The position numbers and the translations under genes were made by a program. Of a stretch of 64,000 nt of DNA, positions 53,662 to 62,930 are shown one piece after another. The stretch's first letter is position 1. Every line of letters starts with the position of its first letter. The notes beneath the pieces are model-generated. The model saw only the letters and a list, made by a program, of their open reading frames with translations. It was not told the DNA's origin and did no database searches. Source of the stretch: Rhodopseudomonas telluris (GTDB taxonomy: Bacteria; Pseudomonadota; Alphaproteobacteria; Rhizobiales; Xanthobacteraceae). The stretch covers positions 496,001-560,000 of the forward strand of contig NZ_JBHLWM010000001.1 of the NCBI RefSeq assembly GCF_042432815.1. Reading direction: 5' to 3'.

Positions 53662-54202
53662 CGCCGGCCGCGATCGCGACGACGAGGCCCGCGCGCTCGG
53701 CGAGGCGGTCGCCGCGATCTATCGCCGGGCCGACGCCGCGATGCGCGACCTGCCGATCTACAATTCCGCGCTCAGCGTCGCCGCGCTCGGCTTCCGCGAG
53801 GTGGATGGCGTCGTGCTCGGCATCGTGGTGACGCCGTGGTTCATGAACCTGGTGCGCGTCCCGCCGCCCGGCGAGGCGGCGTTGCCGCCCGGCACAGGGG
53901 TGCCGCGCGCGCTGCCGGTCGGCGTGCTGGATTTCACCGTCGCGATGCTCGACGGTGTTGGTACGATCGAGAGCTGCTCGCTGGTGTCGCCGATGTACGA
54001 TTTCGTCGATCAGCAGCAGGCGGAGGCCACCGCGCTGGCGGCGCTCGCCGTAGTCCTCGCGCCGCCGGAGAACACAGTGAGTTCAGCGGCGGGTCAGCAG
54101 ACTGCGGACTCCACCGGATCGACTTCGCCAGACACGGCCGCGCCGCCGTCGCTGGACCGCCGCCGCTTCCTGCGCGGCGCGCTGGCGGAGCGGCGACCAT
54201 GA
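53648..54202 (+). CDS. hupJ: Hydrogenase assembly protein HupJ (HybE-like)
   Basis: A 184-residue protein with a HybE-type domain, shown by AALGFREVDGVVLGIVVTPW followed by FMNLVRVPP. The C-terminal ~50 residues are low-complexity and rich in Ser/Thr/Pro/Ala, ending DRRRFLRGALAERRP, reminiscent of the C-terminus of small-subunit chaperones. An ATG at 53651 is an alternative start. It overlaps hupI and hupK. Confidence 0.9.
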   Translation: MMHTDAGRDRDDEARALGEAVAAIYRRADAAMRDLPIYNSALSVAALGFREVDGVVLGIVVTPWFMNLVRVPPPGEAALPPGTGVPRALPVGVLDFTVAMLDGVGTIESCSLVSPMYDFVDQQQAEATALAALAVVLAPPENTVSSAAGQQTADSTGSTSPDTAAPPSLDRRRFLRGALAERRP

Positions 54203-55386
54203 ACGCGGTGTCGCGCGACGATCGGATCGCCGTCGGCGTCGTGCTGGCGCACGGCCGCGTCGGCCGGGTCGATATCAGCGCGCGCCGTCCCCTCGGCATC
54301 GGCCGGCTGGCGCAGGGGCGCTCCGGCGACGACGTCATCGCATTGGTTCCGCGGCTGTTCGCGCTGTGCGCGTCCGCGCAAGGTGCCGCGGCCACGCTGG
54401 CGCTCGCCGCAGCCCGTGGCGAGACTCTGCCGCCGGATGTGCTGGCCGCGCACGCCAGCGCCGTGTTCACCGAGCGGCTGATCGAACTGCTCCGCGGCAC
54501 GATCACTTCACTTGCCGGCGAGGTATTCCCCACCTTCGCGCCGCAGCTCCGCGAACTGATCAATGCCGCTCGCCGCTGCGATGATCGAGGTCTGCTCGAA
54601 GCCAACGCCATCGACATGCTCGCGCGCGGCCTCGACGTCCTCGGCCTCCCCGAACACAGCCTCGACGATGCCCCCAGCTACAGCAGCTGGCTCACTTCCG
54701 CTTCCCCCCTGGCAACGCTGCACCGCGCCTGCGCTCCCTCTCCCCGGGCGCGGGGAGAGGGCCGGGGTGAGGGGGCCTGTTCGCAAGGTCGGGCGCTAGC
54801 GTGTAGTACACCGGCCGATTCGGACTTCGGCGCAGTCGCCATCGATCCCCTGACCGCGGCCGATGACGCCTCCATCGGTCACGCGCTGCTGCGGCATGGT
54901 GCGTCCTTCGCCGCGCGTCCCGATCTGTCCGGCCGCGTGCCGGAAACCGGATCGCTGGCGCGGCTCGCTGATCATCCGTTGATCCGATCCGCCGGCACCG
55001 GCCTTGCCGGCCGTTTGCTCGCTCGGCTGATCGAAGCCCGTGCAACGCCGCAGCGGCTCGCCACACTCCGCCGCGGCGAGACCGACGTCGCTGACGTCCT
55101 GCAAGCCACGCGCCTCGGCGACGGCGTCGGCCTCGGAGCCGTCGAATGCGCCCGCGGCCGGCTGCATCACCTGATCGCGCTCGATTCCACCGGCTGCATC
55201 GCCCGCTACGAGATCCTCGCTCCCACCGAATGGAATTTCCATCCGCAGGGGCCGCTCGCCCGGGCGCTGATCGGCGCGCCGCTCGGCGCCCGCGAAGCTG
55301 ATCGTCACCGCGTCGCTCGGCTGGTCGCGGCGTTCGATCCCTGCGTCGGCTTCGACGTGCAACTCCGCGAGGCCGCCGATGCATGA
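54199..55386 (+). CDS. hupK: HupK, hydrogenase maturation factor, with repeat insertion
   Basis: A 395-residue protein related to the hydrogenase large subunit. The C-terminus LGAVECARGRLHHLIALDST, then ILAPTEWNFHPQGPLARAL and FDPCVGF, resembles HupL without a full nickel site. HupK is proposed as a scaffold for cofactor assembly. Residues about 165-212 are unlike the rest and include APSPRARGEGRGEG, encoded by a palindromic repeat (54736-54775). The ATG at 54199 overlaps the hupJ stop; the frame upstream of it belongs to hupJ in another phase. The stop overlaps hypA. Confidence 0.9.
   Translation: MNAVSRDDRIAVGVVLAHGRVGRVDISARRPLGIGRLAQGRSGDDVIALVPRLFALCASAQGAAATLALAAARGETLPPDVLAAHASAVFTERLIELLRGTITSLAGEVFPTFAPQLRELINAARRCDDRGLLEANAIDMLARGLDVLGLPEHSLDDAPSYSSWLTSASPLATLHRACAPSPRARGEGRGEGACSQGRALACSTPADSDFGAVAIDPLTAADDASIGHALLRHGASFAARPDLSGRVPETGSLARLADHPLIRSAGTGLAGRLLARLIEARATPQRLATLRRGETDVADVLQATRLGDGVGLGAVECARGRLHHLIALDSTGCIARYEILAPTEWNFHPQGPLARALIGAPLGAREADRHRVARLVAAFDPCVGFDVQLREAADA
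54736..54775. repeat. Palindromic repeat, family D, copy 2, inside hupK
   Basis: Perfect 10-bp arms CCCTCTCCCC (54736-54745) and GGGGAGAGGG (54752-54761), followed by CCGGGGTGAGGGGG. It matches the intergenic copy at 39520 with few changes, yet here the reading frame is kept. Confidence 0.85.
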
Positions 55387-55720
55387 GATGGCGCTGTGCG
55401 AAAGCTTGATCGAGATCATCGAGCGCGAAGCCAAGGCGCAGACATTCAGCCGGGTGCGTGCGGTGTGGGTCGAGATCGGCGCGCTGAGCCATGTCGAGCC
55501 GGAGGCGATGCGGTTCTGCTTTGCCGCCGTGTCGCACGGCGGCATTGCCGCCGACGCGCGGTTCGAAGTGATCGGCGTGCCGGGCGAAGCGTGGTGCATG
55601 GATTGCGGCAAGACGGTGCCGCTGGCGCAGCGCGGCGATCCCTGCCCGGAATGCGGCGGCTATCAATTGCAGATCACCGCGGGCGATTGCCTGCGGATCA
55701 AGGAGCTGGAGGTCGACTGA
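55379..55720 (+). CDS. hypA: Hydrogenase maturation nickel metallochaperone HypA
   Basis: A 113-residue protein beginning MHEMALCESLIEI; the His after Met and the Glu residue bind nickel. It has a zinc site with two CxxC-type pairs (CMDCG and CPECG). It delivers nickel with HypB. The start overlaps hupK and the stop overlaps hypB (TGATG). Confidence 0.95.
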   Translation: MHEMALCESLIEIIEREAKAQTFSRVRAVWVEIGALSHVEPEAMRFCFAAVSHGGIAADARFEVIGVPGEAWCMDCGKTVPLAQRGDPCPECGGYQLQITAGDCLRIKELEVD

Positions 55721-56661
55721 TGTGCACGGTTTGCGGATGCGGCGACGGCAGCGTGGATCCCGGCCAGGGCCATGCGCATGGTCACCACCATCACCACGAT
55801 CATGATCATCCGCACGATCATGATCATGCGCATGCCCACGCGCATGACGGCCATCATCACCATCATCACGGCGACCATGATCATTCCCACGATCACGCCC
55901 ACGATCATTCCCACGCGCCGGCCACGGGCAGCATCGATTTCGGCGGCGGGCTCGCCGGCGTGCATGTGCCCGGCCTGAGCCAGGCCCGCGTCGTGCAGAT
56001 CGAGCGCGACATTCTCGCCACCAATGACAGCCACGCAGCCGACAACCGCGCGCGCTTCGCCGCCGCGGGCAGTTTCGTACTCAACCTCGTCTCTAGCCCC
56101 GGCTCGGGCAAGACCTCGCTGCTGGTGAAGACGATCACGGACCTGAAGGATCAGCATCCGATCGCCGTGATCGAAGGCGATCAGCAAACCGCCAACGACG
56201 CCGAGCGGATCCGCGCCACCGGCGCGCCGGCGATCCAGGTCAACACCGGCAAGGGCTGCCATCTCGACGCCCACATGGTCGGCCACGCGCTCGACCGCTT
56301 GCCGGCGCAGACCGGCGGGTTTTTGTTCATCGAGAATGTCGGCAATCTGGTCTGTCCCGCCGGCTTCGATCTCGGCGAGGCCCACAAGGTAGTGGTGCTG
56401 TCGATCACCGAGGGCGAGGACAAGCCGCTGAAATATCCGCATATGTTCGCGGCGGCCGATCTGTTGCTGCTGAACAAGATCGACCTGCTGCCGCATCTCG
56501 ATTTCGATCTCGCCGCCACCATCGAATACGCCCGCCGCGTCAATCCGAAGATCGAGGTGCTCACCGTGTCGGCGAAGACCGGCGAGGGCATGCCGGCGTT
56601 CTACGCCTGGATCGCCAAGCGGGCCGCGGCCGCGCGCGCCGCGACGCAGGCCGCGGAGTAA
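55720..56661 (+). CDS. hypB: Hydrogenase maturation GTPase HypB, His-rich
   Basis: A 313-residue SIMIBI GTPase. It starts with the high-affinity nickel motif CTVCGCG. Residues 18-66 hold about 28 histidines in HD/HA/HG repeats, which can store nickel. The GTPase part has Walker A LVSSPGSGKTSLLVK, VIEGDQQTANDAERI and LLLLNKIDLLPHL. It inserts nickel into HupL (and HupV) with HypA. The start overlaps hypA. Confidence 0.96.
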   Translation: MCTVCGCGDGSVDPGQGHAHGHHHHHDHDHPHDHDHAHAHAHDGHHHHHHGDHDHSHDHAHDHSHAPATGSIDFGGGLAGVHVPGLSQARVVQIERDILATNDSHAADNRARFAAAGSFVLNLVSSPGSGKTSLLVKTITDLKDQHPIAVIEGDQQTANDAERIRATGAPAIQVNTGKGCHLDAHMVGHALDRLPAQTGGFLFIENVGNLVCPAGFDLGEAHKVVVLSITEGEDKPLKYPHMFAAADLLLLNKIDLLPHLDFDLAATIEYARRVNPKIEVLTVSAKTGEGMPAFYAWIAKRAAAARAATQAAE

Positions 56662-56665
56662 CCGG

Positions 56666-58933
56666 ATGGCGCTCGCCCGCGTTCCGCTCGCTGCCAGCCC
56701 CGGTCCCGCGCCGGGCGCGCTGCGCGTGCGGGTGCGCGGCGCGGTACAGGGCGTCGGCTTCCGGCCGTTCGTCTACGCGCTGGCGCAGCGCTATTCGCTC
56801 GGCGGCTTCGTCGCCAATGACGCCGAGGGCGTGCTGATCGAAGTGGAGGGCGCAGCGCTCGACGATTTCGTCGGCGCGCTGCGTCACGAGGCGCCGCCGC
56901 TGGCGCGGGTGGACTCGATCGAGACCGAAGCGCTGCGCCCACGCGGCGAGATCCGCTTTGACATCGCCGCCAGCCGCGGCGGTGCGATCAGCACCCGGAT
57001 CGGCGGCGATGCGGCGACCTGCGAGGCCTGCCTCGATGATCTGTTCGATCCGGCCAGCCGTTTCCACCTCTACCCGTTCGTCAACTGCACCCATTGCGGC
57101 CCGCGCTACACGCTGACGCATCGGCTGCCGTATGATCGTGCGAACACTTCGATGGCCGGCTTCGCGCTGTGCGCGGATTGCGACCGCGACTATCGCGATC
57201 CGTCGAGCCGCCGCTTCCATGCCGAGCCGATCGCCTGTCCGCGCTGCGGGCCGCGGCTCAGCCATTCGGTCGCGGAGATCGTCGCGCGGCTGCGCGCCGG
57301 CGGCATCGTCGCGCTGAAGAGCCTTGGCGGCTATCACCTGCTGTGCGACGCGACCAGCGAGCGCGCCGTCGCCGAGTTGCGCCGCCGCAAGGGCCGCGAT
57401 GCCAAACCGTTCGCCGTGATGGTCGCCTCCGAGGCGTCGCTGGATCGCATCGCCATCGCTGGCGAAGCCGAGCGCGCGTTGCTGACTTCGGTCGAGCGGC
57501 CGATCGTGCTGCTGCGGCATCGCGGCGCGCTGGCGCCGTCGATCGCGCCGAACCTCGCCGCGCTCGGCGTGATGCTGCCCTACACGCCACTGCATCATCT
57601 GATCTTTCATGCGGCGGCCGGTGCGCCCGCGGGACGCGACTGGCACCAATCGCCGGTCGACCTCGTGCTGGTCGCGACCAGCGCCAATTTCGGCGGCGAT
57701 CCGATCGTGATCGACGATGCGGAGCGCCGGCTCGCCGGCATCGCCGACCTGATCGTCAGCCACGACCGCGCCATCGTGGTCCGCGCCGACGACAGCGTCA
57801 CCACGATCATCGACGGCGCGCTGTCCTTTGTCCGCCGGGCGCGCGGCTACACGCCGCGCCCGATCGTGCTGCCGCGCGAAATGCCGTCGGTGCTCGCCGT
57901 CGGCGGATATCTGAAGAATACGATCACGCTGACGCGCGGCCGCGAGGCGTTCGTGTCGCAGCACATCGGCGATCTGTCGACCGCCGACACGGTGCGCTAC
58001 TTCGAACAGACCGTCGATCACCTGATGCGCCTGGTCGGCACCGCGCCGGTTGCGGTGGCGCACGATCTGCACGCCGACTTCGCCTCGACGCGTTTTGCCG
58101 AGAATCTGGGCCTGCCGTTGATCGCCGTGCAGCATCATCACGCCCATGTCGCCGCGATTGCTGCCGAACATGGCATCGACACGCCGCTGCTCGGCCTCGT
58201 GCTCGACGGCCACGGCCAGGGCAGCGACGGCGGCGCCTGGGGCGGTGAGTTACTGCGCGTCGATGGCGCACGGTTCACGCGGCTCGGGCATCTGGCGCCG
58301 CTGGCGCTCCCCGGCGGCGATGCGGCAGCACGCGAGCCGTGGCGGATGGCGGCGGCGGCGCTGCATGCACTGGGACGCGATAAGGAGATTGCTGCGCGCT
58401 TCGCCGATCAGCCGCGTGCGGCGGCGCTGGCGGCGATGCTGGCCAATCACGGCTGCGCCACGACCACCAGTGCCGGCCGGCTGTTCGATGCCGCCGCCGG
58501 GCTGCTCGGGGTCTGCGCGGAGCAAAGTTACGAAGGCCAGGCGGCCGTGCAGCTCGAGGCGCTGGTGCACAGCCCGCGCGTGCGGAGCGGCGGCTGGGAG
58601 ATCGACGCCGGCACGCTCGATCTCTCGCCGCTGCTCGCCCATCTTGCCGATCTCTCCGATCCACGCGCTGGCGCCGAACTGTTTCACGGCACGCTGGCCG
58701 CTGCGCTCGCCGACTGGGCCGCGCGGGCGGCGGAGCAGACCGGGCTCACCAGCATCGCGCTCGGCGGCGGCTGTTTCCTCAATCGCGTGCTGAGCGAGGA
58801 TCTGGCGACGCGCCTGCGCGCACGCGGGCTGACGCCACTGCTGGCGCGGCAGCTGCCACCGAACGACGGCGGTCTCAGCCTCGGTCAGGCCTGTATCGCC
58901 GGACAACTCATCGCCGAACAGGAGCCGCGCTGA
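56666..58933 (+). CDS. hypF: Carbamoyltransferase HypF
   Basis: A 755-residue protein that makes the cyanide ligand precursor from carbamoyl phosphate. It has an acylphosphatase domain (VRGAVQGVGFRPFVYALAQR, residues about 19-38), two zinc-finger-like C-x2-C units around residues 115-195 (CEACLDD, CTHCGPRY, CADCDRDY, CPRCGPRL), a YrdC-like domain (RRRKGRDAKPFAVM) and a Kae1-like domain (VQHHHAHVAAIAAEHG and LDGHGQGSDG). Length and order are standard. It starts 4 bp after hypB and overlaps hypC by 1 bp. Confidence 0.96.
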   Translation: MALARVPLAASPGPAPGALRVRVRGAVQGVGFRPFVYALAQRYSLGGFVANDAEGVLIEVEGAALDDFVGALRHEAPPLARVDSIETEALRPRGEIRFDIAASRGGAISTRIGGDAATCEACLDDLFDPASRFHLYPFVNCTHCGPRYTLTHRLPYDRANTSMAGFALCADCDRDYRDPSSRRFHAEPIACPRCGPRLSHSVAEIVARLRAGGIVALKSLGGYHLLCDATSERAVAELRRRKGRDAKPFAVMVASEASLDRIAIAGEAERALLTSVERPIVLLRHRGALAPSIAPNLAALGVMLPYTPLHHLIFHAAAGAPAGRDWHQSPVDLVLVATSANFGGDPIVIDDAERRLAGIADLIVSHDRAIVVRADDSVTTIIDGALSFVRRARGYTPRPIVLPREMPSVLAVGGYLKNTITLTRGREAFVSQHIGDLSTADTVRYFEQTVDHLMRLVGTAPVAVAHDLHADFASTRFAENLGLPLIAVQHHHAHVAAIAAEHGIDTPLLGLVLDGHGQGSDGGAWGGELLRVDGARFTRLGHLAPLALPGGDAAAREPWRMAAAALHALGRDKEIAARFADQPRAAALAAMLANHGCATTTSAGRLFDAAAGLLGVCAEQSYEGQAAVQLEALVHSPRVRSGGWEIDAGTLDLSPLLAHLADLSDPRAGAELFHGTLAAALADWAARAAEQTGLTSIALGGGCFLNRVLSEDLATRLRARGLTPLLARQLPPNDGGLSLGQACIAGQLIAEQEPR

Positions 58934-59166
58934 TGTGCCTCGCCATTCCGGCCGAAGTGATCGAACTGCTACCCGAGCAGATGGCGCGGGTGTCGCTGGA
59001 CGGCGTCAGCAAGGTGATCTCGGTGGCGCTGGTGGAAGGCGTCGCGGTCGGCGACTACGTCGTCGTCCATGTCGGCTTCGCGCTGACGCGGATCGATCCG
59101 GAGGAGGCGAGGCAGACGCTGGCGCTGCTCGCCGAGATGGGCCAGCCCGCGGAGGTCGCGCGATGA
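58933..59166 (+). CDS. hypC: HypC family hydrogenase chaperone
   Basis: A 77-residue protein beginning MCLAIPAEVIELL; Cys2 is the iron/substrate-binding residue. It forms the Fe(CN)2CO transfer complex with HypD. It overlaps hypF (1 bp) and hypD (4 bp). Confidence 0.95.
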   Translation: MCLAIPAEVIELLPEQMARVSLDGVSKVISVALVEGVAVGDYVVVHVGFALTRIDPEEARQTLALLAEMGQPAEVAR

Positions 59167-60305
59167 AATATGTCGATGAATATCGCGACGGCCAGCTCGC
59201 CCGGCAGATCGCCGCGGCGATCGCGCACGCGGCCGATCCGGCGCGGACCTATCACTTCATGGAATTCTGCGGCGGCCATACCCACGCGATCTCGCGCTAC
59301 GGCCTCGAGGACCTGCTCCCGGTCAACGTCCGCATGGTGCACGGCCCGGGCTGCCCGGTCTGCGTGCTGCCGGTCGGCCGCATCGACATGGCGATCGCGC
59401 TGGCGCAGCGGCCCGAGGTGACGCTATGTACTTACGGCGACTTGATGCGCGTGCCGGGCTCGCACGGCGCCTCGCTGCTGCGCGCCAAGGCGGCCGGTGC
59501 CGACATTCGCATGGTGTATTCGACGCTGGATGCGATCACGATCGCGCAGGCCGAACCGGATCGCGAAGTCGTGTTTTTCGCGATCGGCTTCGAGACCACC
59601 ACGCCGCCGACCGCGCTGGCGATCAAGCTGGCGGCGGCGAAGCGGCTCGCCAATTTCAGCGTGTTCTGCAACCACGTGCTGACGCCGCCGGCGATCCGCG
59701 GCATTCTCGAACATCCCGATCTCGACGGTCAGCCCGGCCCGCGGCTCGATGGTTTCGTCGGCCCGGCGCATGTCAGCGCGGTGATCGGTTCGGATGCGTT
59801 CGCGCCGTTCGCGCGGGAGTTCGCCAAGCCGGTGGTGGTCGCCGGCTTCGAGCCGCTCGACGTGATGCAATCGATCCTGATGCTGGTGCGGCAGGTCAAT
59901 GACGGTCGCGCCGAGGTCGAGAACCAGTACATCCGCGCGGTGACACCGGCCGGCAATGTGATCGCGCAGGCCGAGGTCGATGCGATCTTCGAGCTGCGCG
60001 ACGCGTTCGAATGGCGCGGCTTCGGCCGGGTGCCGGCGAGCGGCCTGAAGTTGCGCGAAAGCTACGCGGCGTTCGACGCCGAGCGCCGCTTCGCGATGGC
60101 GGAGATTTCCGCCGCCGACAATCCGGCATGCGAGTGCGGCAGCATCCTGCGCGGCATCAAGCGGCCGACCGACTGCAAGCTGTTCGGCACGCTGTGCACG
60201 CCGGAGACGCCGATGGGCTCCTGCATGGTGTCGTCGGAAGGCGCCTGCGCGGCGCATTGGACCTACGGTCGCTTCCGCGACCATGCGCGGAGGACGGCGG
60301 CATGA
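59163..60305 (+). CDS. hypD: Hydrogenase maturation factor HypD
   Basis: A 380-residue iron-sulfur protein. It has MEFCGGHTHAISRYG, MVHGPGCPVCVLPVGRIDMA, the ATP/thiol motif GFETTTPPTA and the C-terminal [4Fe-4S] region ACECGSILRGIKRPTDCKLF followed by GTLCTPETPMGSCMVSSEGA. It builds the Fe(CN)2CO unit with HypC and HypE. The ATG at 59163 overlaps the hypC stop. Confidence 0.96.
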   Translation: MKYVDEYRDGQLARQIAAAIAHAADPARTYHFMEFCGGHTHAISRYGLEDLLPVNVRMVHGPGCPVCVLPVGRIDMAIALAQRPEVTLCTYGDLMRVPGSHGASLLRAKAAGADIRMVYSTLDAITIAQAEPDREVVFFAIGFETTTPPTALAIKLAAAKRLANFSVFCNHVLTPPAIRGILEHPDLDGQPGPRLDGFVGPAHVSAVIGSDAFAPFAREFAKPVVVAGFEPLDVMQSILMLVRQVNDGRAEVENQYIRAVTPAGNVIAQAEVDAIFELRDAFEWRGFGRVPASGLKLRESYAAFDAERRFAMAEISAADNPACECGSILRGIKRPTDCKLFGTLCTPETPMGSCMVSSEGACAAHWTYGRFRDHARRTAA

Positions 60306-61348
60306 GCGACCGGACCCGGCGGCGCAAACTCGATCTGAAAAACGGCCGCGTCGATCTCTCGCACGGCGCCGGCGGTCGTGCGATGGCGCATCTGATCGGC
60401 GAGATTTTTCACGCCGCGTTCGACAACGATCTGCTGCGCGCCGGCAACGATCAGGCGGCGTTCTTAGTTGATGGCGGCCGGATGGTGATGACCACCGACG
60501 GCTACGTGGTGTCGCCGCTGTTCTTCCCCGGCGGCGACATCGGCTCGCTCGCGGTGCACGGCACCATCAACGACGTCGCGATGGCCGGTGCGCAGCCGCT
60601 GTATCTCTCGGCGGGCTTCATCATCGAGGAGGGCTTCGCCTTCGCCGACCTCAAGCGCATCGCCGACAGCATGGCGGCGGCGTCGCGCGCCGCCGGCGTG
60701 CCGATCGTCACCGGTGATACCAAGGTGGTCGAGCGCGGCAAGGCCGACGGCGTGTTCATTACGACGACCGGAGTCGGCATCGCGCCGCGCGATCTGGTGC
60801 TGTCGTCGGAACTGGCGCGGCCCGGCGACAAGGTGCTGCTGTCGGGCTTCATCGGCGACCACGGCGTCGCGGTGATGTCGCAGCGGCAGAACCTCGCCTT
60901 CGAAACCTCGATCGTGTCCGACAGCGCCGCGTTGCACGGCCTAGTCGCCGCGATGGTCGCGGCCGCGCCGCAAAGCTTGCGGGTGATGCGCGATCCGACC
61001 CGCGGCGGCCTCGCCGCGACGCTGAACGAACTGGCGCAGCAATCGTCGGTCGGTTTCCGGCTCGACGAGGATTCCGTGCCGGTCCGGCCGGAGGTGGCGG
61101 CGGCGTGCGAACTGCTCGGCCTCGATCCGCTCTACGTCGCCAATGAAGGCAAGCTGGTGGCGATCGTCGCGCCCGACGCCGCCGAGACGGTGCTGGCCGC
61201 GATGCGGGCGCATCCGCTCGGCCGCGACGCGGCGCTGATCGGCGAGGTGACCGACGACGATCATCACTTCGTGCAGATGAGGACGTCGTTCGGCGGCGGC
61301 CGCATCGTCGACTGGCTGGCCGGCGAGCAATTGCCGCGGATTTGTTGA
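60302..61348 (+). CDS. hypE: Hydrogenase maturation factor HypE
   Basis: A 348-residue PurM/SelD-like ATPase that dehydrates the thiocarboxamide on its C-terminal Cys to the thiocyanate. The last residues are LPRIC, with the essential terminal Cys. Also present are VDLSHGAGGRAMAHLI, FLVDGGRMVMTTDGYVVSPL followed by FFPGGDIGSLAVHGTINDVA. The ATG at 60302 overlaps the hypD stop. Confidence 0.96.
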   Translation: MSDRTRRRKLDLKNGRVDLSHGAGGRAMAHLIGEIFHAAFDNDLLRAGNDQAAFLVDGGRMVMTTDGYVVSPLFFPGGDIGSLAVHGTINDVAMAGAQPLYLSAGFIIEEGFAFADLKRIADSMAAASRAAGVPIVTGDTKVVERGKADGVFITTTGVGIAPRDLVLSSELARPGDKVLLSGFIGDHGVAVMSQRQNLAFETSIVSDSAALHGLVAAMVAAAPQSLRVMRDPTRGGLAATLNELAQQSSVGFRLDEDSVPVRPEVAAACELLGLDPLYVANEGKLVAIVAPDAAETVLAAMRAHPLGRDAALIGEVTDDDHHFVQMRTSFGGGRIVDWLAGEQLPRIC

Positions 61349-61367
61349 GCGTGATGGGACGGCGGAG

Positions 61368-62816
<1,449 letters not shown>

Positions 62817-62827
62817 TCCATTATCCG

Positions 62828-62919
62828 CCGTCATGCCCGCGCTCGTCGCGGGCATCCACGCCTTCAAGGCCGTCCACGTTCAAAGGCGTGGATGGCCGGG
62901 ACAAGCCCGGCCATGACGG
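62828..62919. repeat. Palindromic repeat, family B, long copy 3
   Basis: CCGTCATGCCCGCGCTCGTC at the left and GGCCGGGACAAGCCCGGCCA with TGACGG at the right. The centre has CCACGCCTTCAAGG and an inverted TTCAAAGGCGTGG. The last ATGACGG of the repeat supplies a possible ATG at 62913 in the hupT frame. Confidence 0.85.
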
Positions 62920-62930
62920 GTGGTGGGGAG

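Noticed and set aside
53836..54198. A longer hupK beginning at 53836
   Set aside because: The 121 extra codons lie over hupJ in another frame and read as Arg/Ala-rich noise; the ATG at 54199 overlapping the hupJ stop is the natural start.
55780..55920. Tandem CAC/CAT/GAT-rich repeat as a satellite or CRISPR-like array
   Set aside because: It is the His-rich coding segment of hypB; the periodicity is codon-based, with no spacer structure.
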